From contig CANTFL010000999.1 of assembly GCA_947650285.1 (NCBI GenBank), forward strand, positions 1 to 64,000: DNA of 64,000 nt, written 5' to 3'. Below, in pieces: positions 1 through 11,939 of the stretch (position 1 is its first letter; every line of letters begins with the position of its first letter). Made by a program: the position numbers and the translations under genes. The notes beneath the pieces were generated by a model. It had not been told where the DNA came from, made no database searches, and worked only from the letters and a program-made list of their open reading frames with translations. This stretch comes from Hyaloperonospora brassicae. Its lineage: Eukaryota > Oomycota > Peronosporomycetes > Peronosporales > Peronosporaceae.

Positions 1-312
1 ACAGTCTGACATAAACCTGTTCGAGCTACATGCCGCTAATGTTTGGGGACGACGTACCCACAGAAAGCATATGGAAACAAGCCTGCATGTGTGACTCATT
101 TTTGTGGCGTGACGAGAGCTGCTTCCAATGGATTATATTTCCGGCTTCACATTTTTAGGTCTTCGTTATCCTTGCTTGTCTCGGTCAAGATAAATATTTG
201 AGTCTTGACGCAATCCTATAAAAAGCTTCTTCATTCATTGTCTTACGGTCATTAGCCTACTACCGACGTAGCCAAGGTGGCAAGACGAACATGCGTCACA
301 ACAGTTTCCAAC

Positions 313-318
313 TTTATT
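313..318 (-). terminator. Possible polyadenylation signal of the Pumilio gene
   Basis: The plus-strand TTTATT gives AATAAA on the minus strand about 400 nt after the Pumilio stop. This is a plausible 3' UTR length, but the hexamer is common and there is no transcript evidence. The rest of 1-718 shows no gene. Confidence 0.3.
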
Positions 319-502
319 TTTGCCACAATCTTCGTCTCAAGCTTGCGGTCGAGTGGCGGCTTACTGATACAGCAATTTGTCATACCACGTTGTTGCCTTG
401 ACGTCCCACTTGCCGCTTGCCACTACTCACCGTCACCGCTGCCATGGGCTCTTTGCTTTGATACAAGTCCTAAACATGCATTGCTTCTTTCTGTATCTGT
501 CT

Positions 503-510
503 TATCTACA
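503..510 (-). promoter_or_regulatory. Candidate Pumilio response element in the Pumilio gene's 3' region
   Basis: On the minus strand this reads TGTAGATA, which fits UGUANAUA, the site expected from the repeat code of the upstream Puf protein. It lies about 209 nt past the stop codon and before an AATAAA on the same strand at 313-318, so it is probably inside the 3' UTR. One match in about 700 nt could be chance, roughly 4% for a random sequence. Confidence 0.4.
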
Positions 511-718
511 AACGCGCAAAACTTTTAACCCTTCACTTACTCAGTCTGACTCCCGATCCATGCGGCGGTCTCTCGCTCGCGCATCTTCAGCCTGTCTAGA
601 TTCCCTCACCTTCTCTGTCGTTGCCCTTCATACGCACTTCCATGACTGCCAGTTCATACTTTTCCATTGCCTCCGATTTCTCGGCTTTTGTTTTTTTGCC
701 TGATCCACTCCACCTGCT

Positions 719-3700
719 TTACGCACGACTCGGACCATTCACACCCATTCCACCCACGTCCGTCAGAGTCATCATGCTACCGTCACTACCGTGCATCGGA
801 GGCATGCGGTTACCACGACTGCCTCCCTGGTAGTGATGAAAAGCACTCATATGACCGCCCTGCATTCCGTACATCTGATTCGGCTGCAAGTGTTGCTGCT
901 GCATGTAGTTTCCCATCGACAAAGACGGCAAATGGCTCATGGTCATCCCATTGACGCCATTATTGAACAGACAATCAGCAGTTGGTGACATGCCCATATC
1001 CATACTGATGTCCATGTTCGGAAATCGCTTGAGGATACGGGCCGTGATACGACGGCCTCCTGACGTGTTTCTCATAGCTGCCAAGTGCGGACGAATTGCC
1101 TTGACCAGAAGCAGACACTGTTCCTCGGCGCATACACACAAGGCACGCTGGACCACGTAGTTGGCGAACTGGTCCTGCAACATCTTGTTCATCTTCGGAC
1201 AACTTGTGATCTCGGCGATATACTTTTGGCGCACACGCTCGGGAGCCTTTTCAAGGCACTTCTCAATCACATTCGAGCTGAACTTCTGCACCGAAAGCTC
1301 GTAGATGTGACCCAAAGGCTTCATTATGACACCGAAAGCCTCTTCAGCCGTACACGAGTCAAGCACATACTGTACAACGTAGTTGCCATACGGATCCTGC
1401 ATTAACTTCATCGCCTGTCGCTCCACCTGCTCAATCACTTCCGCCTTTTGCGCTTGGTTCGCTGCATCCAAACAACGTTGTAGAACACAGCAGCCATGAC
1501 GGTGCGTGCCGACAGTCGTGCATTCCTTACACACAGCATCGAACACGAATTGATTGTACTCTGGCTTCAAATATTGCAAAGCGCGCTGAATGACGTGATT
1601 GCCATTCGAGTCAATACAGAGACGCACTGCATCGTCCTTCAGTGCCTCGACAATTACATCCGGCAGACTTGTCGCTCGGCGTTGTTCACGACCCTCCGAG
1701 TGGTCCTCACCATGACTCGAGTAGATATCGTCATCTCCGTCATCATACTCTTCTTCAATCACATCCGCTGAAATCGCGCACACTTCCACAACCTTCTGCA
1801 CAGACCTAGTGCCGTGCAGATTGAGAGCAGCAGCCACAAGGTTTGAGCCAACGCGGCGGATAATCACAAGGCGTTGCTTTTCGTTGACACGCTCCAGCAG
1901 CTTCTGAAAAAGGTAATTGCCAAAAGGGTCGACCATCATTTCAGCAAGGTGTTCGAGAGACTCCTGGTAAATCACCTCGCACAAGTCGGAACGGTCTTCG
2001 TAGTCGAGCTGCTCCTGCAGCAATCGACAGCCGTTTTGATCCTTCGACATTGCAAACACACGGTTTTGAATGTCCTCCACACTCAACGCCGCGCTCAAGC
2101 TGGACGGATCGGTAGCAGATCCACCCATTATTGGCGCGCTCATGCCACCATCGTTCATCAGTCCCAAACCCATGCTACTATTACCGGTGTTCTCTGTACG
2201 GTAGCTCAAGCGAGATTCAAGACGCGCTCCAAATGCGGCATTCACCTGGTTACCGATATTGTCCCCGTTTAACAGACGGCGCTGCTGCATCGCGTGAGAC
2301 TGTAGAGGCGGCATCATTGCCATCCGGCTCTGTTGTTGGTAGGTCGTCGGACCACTTTGACGGTTTGGGTTGTGACAACTGCCCGTGTGCTCTGGAGTCG
2401 AAGCACCACCATGGTGCACAAACTTGCACTTACTGCCCATCCGACAATATCCTTGCACAAAAAACTTGCACTGCTTCATTCCCATTTGCCCGCCGCCTCC
2501 GACGCCCATACCCTTGCGAGGCGAATGGGGAGGGGACGAATCGGGAAGCGGTGGCGTTATACGCGAATACATGTTTCGTCCTTGTGCACGACTGTTCCCA
2601 CCGCGCGCTCCCATTGGGCTCTGCTTCTGAAAGCCATATCCCATCTGGGCGTAAGGGTGTCTCGAAGGATTCGAGCGCGGGATCACATACATGTTACCAC
2701 TGACATCGTACATACCGGAAGGCGGAGGAAGCGGTCCTACAACCATCGGATTCCACTGTGCTGGATTCATTTGTGCCCGAGACGGTGTGCCACCGTAGCC
2801 GTACAACCCATTGACTACTTGCAGTGACCGGTGCGGTTGTGGCTGCTGCTGCTGCTGTTGGTAAAACTGCTGTTGCTCATACGAAGCCACCGTTTGGTTA
2901 TTGCCATAGTATTCTTGCACCGGCTCTTGGTACAAAGCGTTACTGTCCTCCTCTTGGCTGCCTGACCACGAATCGTCCATCGGTAAATGCGAACTCAGCG
3001 CGTACACCGAGTTGTAAGCCTCACCAGAAGTACTGTTCGTGGTGCCTGGTACGGTACTCGATCGCGAAAGCGAAAGCGACGTTGGCATCTGCTTCTGTGA
3101 AGCAACGCGACCACTAGGTCGATACCGCTCTTGCGGCTGTGGTGCAGCAGATGGTGGCAACTGGGCATGGCGATATCGTCCACCCATGGAAGTGTACCCA
3201 GTTGACGACTTTTGCACCGGGTTCAGCTGGAACTGACCGGATGCATAAGAATCCACACTTGGCGCGGCGCTTGAACCACTACGCGAGCCCCCATTTCCCC
3301 CATTGGCTGCTCGCTCATTAACTTCCAAACTTCTTCGTCGGTCACTCAGACTCAACTTTAGAAAGTCACCACCCAATGCCTGACTCGGCGACTGCGAGAG
3401 GAACATCTCGATACTGTTTTTACGACGACCAAGGGTCGGTAGTGGCAGCATGTCCCTTTCAGAGCGTACTTTGCGCAGTTGACAATCAATGGCCCGAGCT
3501 GCGTCCCCGGGATGGTCCGTCTTTTCAGTACCAATGCTTGTTTCATCGCCGTCACACGTGCTACTTTGGTCCATCGACGACGAGCGCAGCCCATCACCGG
3601 TAGCCAGAGGGACAGTAGCTGAAGTAGCTTTTGATACAGCAACACTCGTAGATGCCGCGCTCGTCGTGCTCAGCAGTCCCGCGTCTTTGCTATAACTTTC

Positions 3701-3995
3701 GTCGCCACTTTCCGTTGGTGACGACGCAGCCGTCAATTCGCCTTCACTGTACTTCACAGGGGCAAACAGGTCACTAGCGCTTTCAAAGCGAAAGAGATCC
3801 GACGTCTCGAAGCTGAGGCTCGAACCACGCGGGGTGGACGATTTCGACCGCAATCGCCGCGCCGGCTAGTGGCCCGTCCCTCTTTCCCTGCTCCTTAATA
3901 TCGGTATCGTCCGCGTACGAGAGCTCGTGACCGTCCACCAAAGCAGTCGACGGAGCAGCCGTTTCTGTAGCCACTTTAGCCGCAGCAAACTCCAT
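719..3995 (-). CDS. Pumilio-family RNA-binding protein with CCCH zinc finger
   Basis: Post-transcriptional regulator predicted to bind mRNA 3' UTRs in the cytoplasm. The body is open from about 3853 to the stop at 719-721. A CCCH finger (C-x7-C-x5-C-x3-H, around residues 458-480) follows a long Gln/Ser/Pro-rich N-terminus. Eight Puf repeats occupy about residues 590-945, with core signatures GCRLLQ, GNYLFQ, GTRSVQ, GNHVIQ, GCCVLQ, GNYVVQ, SSNVIE and ANYVVQ. An acidic insertion lies between repeats 3 and 4. The body frame has no ATG near its start (3853 is TTG, with an upstream TAG). A good ATG at 3993-3995 lies in another frame. A 106-nt intron at 3813-3918 (GTACGC...CCTCAG, phase 2) would join the two and give 1056 aa, but a one-base sequence error is also possible. 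Oomycete M90 is a known Puf protein tied to sporulation; orthology is likely, not proven. The family call is secure and the 5' exon uncertain. Confidence 0.9.
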
Positions 3996-4317
3996 TGTCC
4001 GGCACTTCTCCCCACACACTCACACACAGCAACAGGTCACAAAATTCAGCAGTCGGTCCCCTTCACGCGCTAACAGTACCACAAACACACGACACACACA
4101 CACACATCAGACACACACAGTAGACACACAATCGTCACGATGCCACTCGCGTATCAAAACGCTTTTTGCGACAACAGACAATAGAGATCAACTAACAACA
4201 AACGAGACGGGCAGAGAGGCAGTAGAGGCAGAGACTGAGATAAAGCGATAAAGAGAGAGAGACACAGTGGGGATGAGAGCGTTCAATGGGGACAGCTCTT
4301 CCAGTTGTAAAGTGTCG

Positions 4318-4321
<4 letters not shown>

Positions 4322-4378
<57 letters not shown>
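4322..4378. repeat. (CT)n microsatellite upstream of the Pumilio gene
   Basis: About 25 uninterrupted CT units, read as (GA)n on the Pumilio sense strand, about 330 bp upstream of its likely ATG. A CA-rich run at about 4083-4130 lies between the two. Both fall in the probable promoter or 5' UTR. Length variation between strains is expected. Confidence 0.9.
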
Positions 4379-7300
4379 TGACGTCTCGTACTACGTGCGA
4401 CGTATAGTAAGTAAATGAAAATAATACCTTTGACACTGTATGTATACGCGTCACGTGATTGATGGCTTTCGGGCTCCCGCTGTTTCTCGAGCGTTGCCCC
4501 GCGACGACTCGTTCGGGTGCGCGCGACTGCTTTGCCGAGTACGGGAGTACACGAGACGTGCGCTGGTGTTGTGGCGCCTACGACGAAGAGACTGCGCGGC
4601 GGTCGGTGGCTGGTCGGGGAAGGGGCTGACGACGAGTGGCTGACTGGCTGAGCCGTGGGCGGGCTGGTTGGTGTATACTTCGTATAGTGATCCTGTTCAA
4701 ATGCATACTCGAGGGCGAAAACGCACTGGAGCAGCGGTCTCTTGTCGAGTGGGTGGTCAACTGAGATGGGTTGATGAAACTATACTAGCGCATGTCAAAT
4801 GAAGGTGGCTGCGTGTCGATTAGTCGAGTGGCGTATACACTGCGTATCCAGCGAGGCGTGGAACCTACGACTTTACGACAAGTATACACTCTATAGGACT
4901 ATTTGGTACGTTTCAATGTAAACGACGTCACTCGTACGGGCTTTTGGAATAGGGTGACAGGGATATCAACTATGAGGGGTCTGCGGGACCACGAAGGAAT
5001 AGCTCGTGCGTTGTATGCACGTATTGCACGACATGCTTTGACTAGTCAACAGCAATGCGCCAGCATCCATTTTGGCGTCAGGGGGGATCAGTCCTCGCGG
5101 TTAGATGGCATTTGTATCCGGTCCAGCTTCAATGGATCAGCTGCACCAGCTGCAAGACCACAGCGTTCCGAATGGAGAGCACCATCAATGCTGTGCAAGT
5201 CTGCAAGCCTTTCCAGACGCACTATCGACAACAGTGTTGTCAATGCATGCAACAGCGATTACTGTGTATTTGCGGATTGATAGAAGAGCGCTCATTGAGA
5301 CATCCAGCGTTTAACGTCGCGGGTTCAATTGAAAGATCAAAGACAGAGACCTCGTTGAGTGTGGCAATTGCTCGCAGACCGTTTAGATCGTTCAGACTGT
5401 CCAACCAGGTCAGCTGCTTCTACTTGGCGAGACGGGCGGCTGACGATTCGTCGCAAGTTGTACGAGTAGCTGCAGAATGACGAAGCTGCTGTACACAAAG
5501 AGGTCGTGTGGATGGACCATTTGTCCAATTGTTTCGTTAGCGGTTTGCAATTTGTGCAGTGACTTTTGTAGGTCCATTCGGTGACTCCACTGAGATCATG
5601 GAGCGAGAGTGGACAAATAGCGCGTCATTTTCTGAACATTGCGGGCAATACTTTAGTGGGCAATACGTGAAATAAATGGCCTGGGAAAATATTGCTGCCT
5701 TCACTGATATGGTAGAGTACTTCCGTTCCGATGTCTAAGCCTACAAGTGCCGGTGCCACGGCTATCCAATCTGCAGGGAAGCTGCCGAGTGTAATCTTCA
5801 TCCGTGCAATGTGTCAGTGAGTCCGACTAGCGACGACGAGATGTAACAAGTTATCAGATAGGTGCCTAGAACGCTGGATGATGCAGCATGAAGGCCATCG
5901 GTTTTACTTAGTGGGCGTGCGATGAAGTGTGAGCTGTAATTGATGCACACATACGTGCGAAACAGCAGAGTGAGTGCTGGGGACACCGTTCCGTCATCCC
6001 CATGCAAGAAAGTGATGCAGAAGTACTAATAAACAACATTTCTCAGCATTTCGTAACTCGGACTGTACACACCCTTGGCCCTTGAATCTCAGGTCTTCCA
6101 TCAAAGGGTCATATCGCCTAATTCTGCTACGTGCCTCTCATTACGGAGCACTCATCAACCTTCGTGAACGGAAGGTACCTAAGGCAAGGGTCGCATTATT
6201 GCGCTCTTGACAAGTTATGCCGAGACTATTTTGCGTTACCCTCGTACAATTGCCGGCAAAAGACACGTCCTACTTCAACTATCGTATGTCAAAAGGCGAG
6301 CAAGCATTGATCGTGGTGTACATGCTAATTTTTACAACCTGCTTACTGTTCCCAAGTGTCTCATTGTGAAGACGCGAGTGCCCAGCACCTTTTGCGGTGA
6401 TCTTCTTTGCCAACTTTGTCGCTGCGTTGCCTCTTGGCTAGCAATGCTTCTCACACGAAGTTGGCTTGCAACGCGTGATGTGACATAGGCCGAGAATGTC
6501 ATAAGGATCGAGTTGGCTGCCTTTGCTCAATATGACGCAAGGACTGATTTCTTGATGACGCTTGTGCAGAATTTTCTGATGGCTACTCGAGTACTTGACT
6601 ACGAAAGAGAACTACGTGTGGGTCACGTTTATCCCAACAACAAAGGCGTTATTGCGTGCTAGAAGCCCCTTCGATCCGGATGAGAACTCATCATGTTGTT
6701 GTTCCACGACAGTTTCTTGCGATATATGCGATGAGAGCTGCAGCCTGAGTTTATTGCTCGTCGGGGCGATTGAGTGATCAGCGACTGACACAATGAAGCG
6801 AACATCATGTAGTTGAAACGAGTAAAGCATTTTGGCCAATATCAACGATGGAATGAGCAAGCCACACCTCACACCGCATCCTTGCTATCTGTTCGTCGGC
6901 ATGCGGAATGGGTCAATCAGACTGTCATGCGTCCATAAACACGACGCATGGCCTCGAACGTAGCAGTACGAGCCATCGTGGCAACATCTTCGATATGGAC
7001 AAATGCTTGGCAAACACAGCAGAGGGGAAAGATGTCGAACTTTCTTGTCAAAATTTGAGCGATTATCGTAACGGCTTGACACGCGCCAGCGTCGCTCGTC
7101 AATCTACATGCTCTGTCACAGAGCAACGTGTGGATGGTAGTAGTACCCTTCCGAGTGTACGGTATGCAAAAGATAGTGACCGCAGTGTTGAACAGCGCGC
7201 ACCGGGCAGCAGCGGTTGAGACAGCAGTGGTGGTATGATAACATTTTTTACAAATGCTCGAAGACAATATCTGGGTGCCCCGACCTTCTCGTGCTACAAG

Positions 7301-8009
7301 ACCTCTGTATCGGACATCGACAGGTCTTAGTCAGTGGTCGGTGAGGTCGGTGAAGACAGATGTAGTACGTTCAGCGTAGCGAACTACTTGCGAAACGCTC
7401 TCATTTAAACGCGATAAACTCAACTGCGCCGTTACGAAAAGTTCGGGACAAATGAGCTACGAACCACAGCAAACGAAGAAGAAAAAGAACGCCGACGGAA
7501 CGCTGTTTCAATAAAGAATATTCAAGCAAAGGTCACGAAGTGTGCGAATAACTAAAACACCGCAGTGCACGTTACAAGAACATTCGAAACGGCAAAGTAT
7601 GCGTCGACACTAGCCAAACGCATGCAACGGCACAGTCAGCGCGCACCCTATCTACCGTCATGCTCGGCGCGTCGCTTCACGCCTGTTAAATCTCATACTA
7701 TTCGCAAGAACGACGAACATGTCAATAATCTATTGTTGTCATTATCGACCCGTTCGTCAACGGCCGGTGCGCTTCGTTCTCGCACATCCCAACCGTATTC
7801 AGCCAATCACATGCGCCTCTCGTCACACGTGTCGTCCCCGTCAGCTGACTCGTGGCGATCGCTCCTTCAAGTTAGTGACTGCAGTAATCGCCTCCTCGTT
7901 CTCTCCCCCTGTCATACTGACTACTCGCTCTGCCTCTCGAGCAGCTCACATTGCGTCGTAGCCAACGAAACAAACCCACCCGACTTGCACTTTGATCACG
8001 GACTGAGCG
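4379..8009. other. 3.6-kb gene-poor stretch between the Pumilio and NFS1 genes
   Basis: No recognisable protein, RNA gene or intact mobile element was found on either strand. Short open frames (for example 5055-5480) have no domain signature and no supporting gene structure. The texture resembles old decayed repeat DNA. The last few hundred bases must hold the NFS1 promoter. Confidence 0.5.
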
Positions 8010-9444
8010 ATGCAGTTCCTCCGTTCCCCTTCCAAGCGCATAGCCGCTGGTCGTCTCCTCCGTCACACGCACTGGTGCAGCCGCAAGCACTGGTCGTGCG
8101 TTCGCCACGGGGGACAAGCGCTACACGCCCGTGAACGAAGTCCCGGCCAGCGTCTTACAGAACATTGGCTCAGACGTGATCTTTTCCCCGGGGTTTGCTG
8201 CTCGAGACGAGCATGCGCCTGTGACCGGTGCGGTTCCCGCGTACTTGGACGCCCAAGCCACGTCACCGGTGGATCCGCGTGTCGTGGACGCTATGATGCC
8301 GTACATGACGCACGCGTTCGGCAACCCGCACTCGTCGACGCACGAGTTTGGCTGGGACGCGAGCAAGGCGGTGGAACGCGCTCGGGCGAGCGTCGCCGAC
8401 TTGATCCACGCGGACGCAAAAGAGATTGTGTTTACGTCGGGTGCTACCGAGAGCAACAATGCGATCCTGAAGGGTGTCGCCCACTTTACGAAAGCCAAGA
8501 AGAAGCACATTATCACGACGCAGATTGAGCACAAGTGCGTGCTGGACTCGTGTCGTGTATTGGAGACCGAGGGCTTTGAGATCACGTACTTGCCAGTGGG
8601 TACGAACGGACTGGTGGACCTGGAGCAGCTCCAGGCTGCTATTCGTCCGGACACTGCTCTGGTGTCGGTGATTGCTGTGCACAATGAGATTGGCGTATTG
8701 CAGCCACTGAAGGAGATTGGTCAGATCTGTCGAGACCGCAAAGTGTTTTTCCACACGGACGCGGCGCAGATGGTGGGTAAACTGCCACTGGATGTGAACG
8801 CGATGAACATTGACGTCATGTCCATGTCGGGGCACAAGATCTATGGTCCAAAGGGCGTTGGGGCCATGTACGTCCGTCGCCGTCCCCGTATTCGTCTTGA
8901 ACCCATTATCTCAGGTGGCGGTCAAGAACGGGGTCTACGAAGTGGCACGCTAGCAACTCCTCTGGTCGTGGGTTTTGGAAAAGCCTGTGAAGTTGCTGCG
9001 CAGGAAATGGAGAACGATCATCGATGGGTCAAGTACTTGTCGGACAAGCTGTACCGCGGCATCACGGACCGCATCGAACACGTTGTGCTCAATGGCGACA
9101 AGGAGCAGCGATACCCGGGCAATATCAACTTGTCGTTTGCGTATGTGGAAGGCGAGAGTTTGCTCATGGCGCTGAAGAATCTTGCTGTTTCGTCGGGTAG
9201 TGCATGCACGAGTGCATCACTCGAGCCATCGTACGTGCTGCGTGCGATTGGCGTAGGGGAAGACTTAGCGCACACGTCGATTCGCTTTGGCATTGGCCGA
9301 TTTACGACCGAGGAGGAGATTGACTATGCAGTCGAGTTGTGCGTCAAGCACGTGACGCGTCTACGCGAGATGAGTCCTCTCTGGGAAATGGTGCAGGAGG
9401 GCATTGACCCCAACACGATCCAGTGGAGTCAGGATGCACATTAA
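8010..9444 (+). CDS. NFS1: Mitochondrial cysteine desulfurase NFS1
   Basis: PLP enzyme that takes sulfur from cysteine for iron-sulfur cluster assembly and tRNA thiolation, in the mitochondrial matrix. The body frame, open from 8044 to TAA at 9442-9444, holds the full aminotransferase class V fold: [14 protein letters not shown] near the start, GATESNN, the PLP lysine in [17 protein letters not shown], and the catalytic cysteine in [13 protein letters not shown]. No ATG exists in this frame before the core (8131 is GTG). An ATG at 8010 opens a mitochondrial presequence-like stretch ([17 protein letters not shown]) in the preceding frame. The body frame then continues with presequence-like [15 protein letters not shown]. 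The reading frame must therefore shift by one base between about 8044 and 8090; any GT-AG intron there would be only about 31 nt. A base error or an unseen upstream exon is more likely. Product certain, exact start uncertain. Confidence 0.93.
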
Positions 9445-11381
9445 GAACGCTCGTGCTGCCGGAGTTTGGATTCGAAGCAGGTGACGACAGCAGTAACGAA
9501 AGCCCAGGACGGGCGAGGAGAGGGGACGACGCAATGCCTTTTTTTTAAATGTGCTAATCTTGACACGACAACGCGTGTTATTTTTGCCCTTCCACTGAAT
9601 GTATCGCAAACAATGCTGAACGCGGTCAGAGAATGTGTTTGATTGCTACGTTTATCATAGGGCGAAACAGTGTCACCCATCAACTCAATGCCACTCGAAA
9701 CCGCTCTCTCGCACCAAAGCGCGTCAGTCGTTGCTACGCTCTCGACCTCTTCACGGATCCACACTCCAACCCTTCCTCCACTTCCCACTCGCCCTCTCGC
9801 TCTCTTTCTGTTCTCTCTTTCTTTCTCTCTCTCGTTCTCAGCCACTGTGCGTCCGTCGTATAAAAACGGCGTGAACATCCTCCGCGTTCGGCACTTCAAC
9901 ACTCGGTGGAAGTCGCACTTCCGCATCGCAGACCGGTCGCCCGCAGGACCGATGATTTATGCGAGCGGACGACGGCCGCATGTTGAAGTTGGCCGTCCCC
10001 GTACACATGTCACATTCCCGACCCCGAGACGGATTGGTCAGACGCGCGCGCGCGCGAGAGAGAAAGATGAGCGATTGCGAGCGCCCAATCACTGGGAAAA
10101 AATGGTCGGGGCCCGAGCGCTCTGCTGCTGCGATTACTGCCTTGTCGTTCCCATGGCGCTCGTCGTCGGCTCGCGCCCGCGCGGCTATCGCTTCGCATGG
10201 CGTCGGCCGCGCCGAGTGGAGTAGTCAGTAGGATCCAGTCAGGTCTTTGTCCAGCGTGACACGCCCACTAAGATGGCGTGTGTCGATGGTTTCGCCCATC
10301 CCTTCGATGACAGCCGGTCGACAGCGCTCGACCGCTGATTGGTCTGCACCGAGTTCAAGACAGCCGAACTTTCTGGCGCGCTGGCTCGTCTGCTGCTTTT
10401 CTGGTTGACCGTGTGTGGCCACCACGCGGGGCGCGCTGTCCCCCATCGTATGCGTTCCACTATGGCGGTCAAAAGAGGAGGAGGAGGAGATGGACGCAGA
10501 CAAGCGTAGAGAAGTACATTTCGAGGGACGGCGGAGAGTGAGCAAAAGGCGTTAGCCCGCGGCTACTTCCATCAGACGAGCGGCGCTTTCCGCAGGGTTC
10601 ACGTTTCATAGACGCGTGCGCCTTCGACATGGGCCGGCAGCGGTTTCGAAACAGGAAAGAAGCGGCCGGCGCGAAAACAGCTGCCACCGCGTAACAACAA
10701 CGAGACGCGCGTGTAAAGGGGCCTTCGTGGTGATGCCATCCCCCGCCCACTTGGTACCGAAAGCGGCTCGAAGAGCGTCTCGGGAGGAGTTTGCTACGAT
10801 CGACTCGTGGGGTTCGTATGTCTGATTTTGGTCGCGAGAGAGCGACTTTGAGCTTTTCGGCTAGTGGGCGGGCAGCTGCAACGGCTGGACGACAGCGCGG
10901 GTAGGGCGGGGGTAGGGGAGGACGAGTGATTGGATGAAATAAAGGCGCGGACCAGCCGTTACACGCGCTCGTCGACGGGCAGCGTGTGGGCGATACAAAC
11001 CCCAAGTGACGACAAGAGTTGGTAATCTCTTCCTCGCATGCGCAACGCACGGGGCTGTGGGTCGGTGCCACTGGCTCTTTTTCTTCCTGCGGGCATCCAG
11101 CCGTCCGTCCGTCCGTCCGCGTTCTTTACCATAAACTCAAACAGGGCCACCGGCGAGCGCTACGCACAGAAAAACACGGCGCGACGCGGTCGGTCGGTCG
11201 GTCATTCCCTCGTTGTGAAAATAAAAAAAAATCAATTACGCCCATCGCGACTTCTTTTCGCACTGAATTTTGTCGCCGCGAGCCGGGAGGTCATTCCTGA
11301 AAACGCTGTCCAGAGCTCAAGAGCTCCTCCCTCGTCACGAAAAAAACCCATAAAAACAAAAAGCCCACCCGCTGCCTCGCC
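9445..11381. other. GC-rich intergenic region with simple repeats
   Basis: No convincing gene. It holds an alternating CG run at about 10037-10053, pyrimidine-rich tracts at about 9770-9840, (CCGT)5 at about 11098-11118 and (CGGT)4 at about 11188-11204. The latter two lie 180-280 bp before the 11382 start codon, in its probable promoter or 5' UTR. Overlapping open frames on both strands look like by-products of high GC. Confidence 0.55.
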
Positions 11382-11939
11382 ATGCACGCCCGATACGCTC
11401 GTCATCAGAGCAGTCCGTCGTACCACCCGCAGCACTCGACTTCGTCGTCGTCGTCGTCGTCACCGCAGTACACGTCCAAGTACAGCAGTGCTTACGATGG
11501 CTACTCGTCTCCGGTAAAGCCGACGACGACGTCGTACCAGCCACGGAGCTACGCCGAGTACTACCCGTCGCCCTCCAGTCCGACAACGTACTACAACTCG
11601 CAGCAGCACCACCACCACCACCATCAGCACCAGTCTCAGCCGTACCAGCAGCAGCATACAAAGTACTACCCATCGGGTGCGTCCACTGCGTCGTCGTCGT
11701 CGCAGGAAGGACCTTTCTATGCTGACGAGCTGGACGAGCTGGACGACTACAACATGGGCATGGCGAGTGCCGACATGACGACGATTCCGACGGTCCCGAC
11801 GCCGATGAAGCTGAGCAAGTACGAGCTCGGCAAGACACCGTCGGGTCGGGTCATGGTCACTGCTGGGAACCAGACGGTCGAGTTCTTCTTGAGTGTAGCG
11901 AACGCACCACTGTCGCGGTGTATGATCGTGCACGAGTAG
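11382..11939 (+). CDS. Low-complexity protein of unknown function
   Basis: 185 aa, ATG at 11382 and stop at 11937-11939. Residues 1 to about 115 are rich in Ser, Tyr, Pro, Gln and His, including a run of seven Ser and a run of six His, with recurring YYPS or YSSP-like spacing. An acidic DELDELDD patch follows. The last 50 residues (from MKLSKYELGK to the end) look like a compact conserved tail ending in SRCMIVHE. There is no signal peptide, membrane segment or named domain. Coding is supported by codon-level GC bias and by a continuous frame across the low-complexity section. It stands alone, and its 3' end faces the MCM6 3' end. I do not recognise it; it may be lineage-specific. Confidence 0.72.
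   Translation: MHARYARHQSSPSYHPQHSTSSSSSSSPQYTSKYSSAYDGYSSPVKPTTTSYQPRSYAEYYPSPSSPTTYYNSQQHHHHHHQHQSQPYQQQHTKYYPSGASTASSSSQEGPFYADELDELDDYNMGMASADMTTIPTVPTPMKLSKYELGKTPSGRVMVTAGNQTVEFFLSVANAPLSRCMIVHE

Noticed and set aside
7565..8134. 189-codon plus-strand frame overlapping the NFS1 promoter and presequence
   Set aside because: Not in the NFS1 frame, no domain, composition follows the overlapping region; treated as incidental.
10037..10053. Alternating CG run as a Z-DNA or functional element
   Set aside because: Short simple sequence in a GC-rich spacer; no supporting context.
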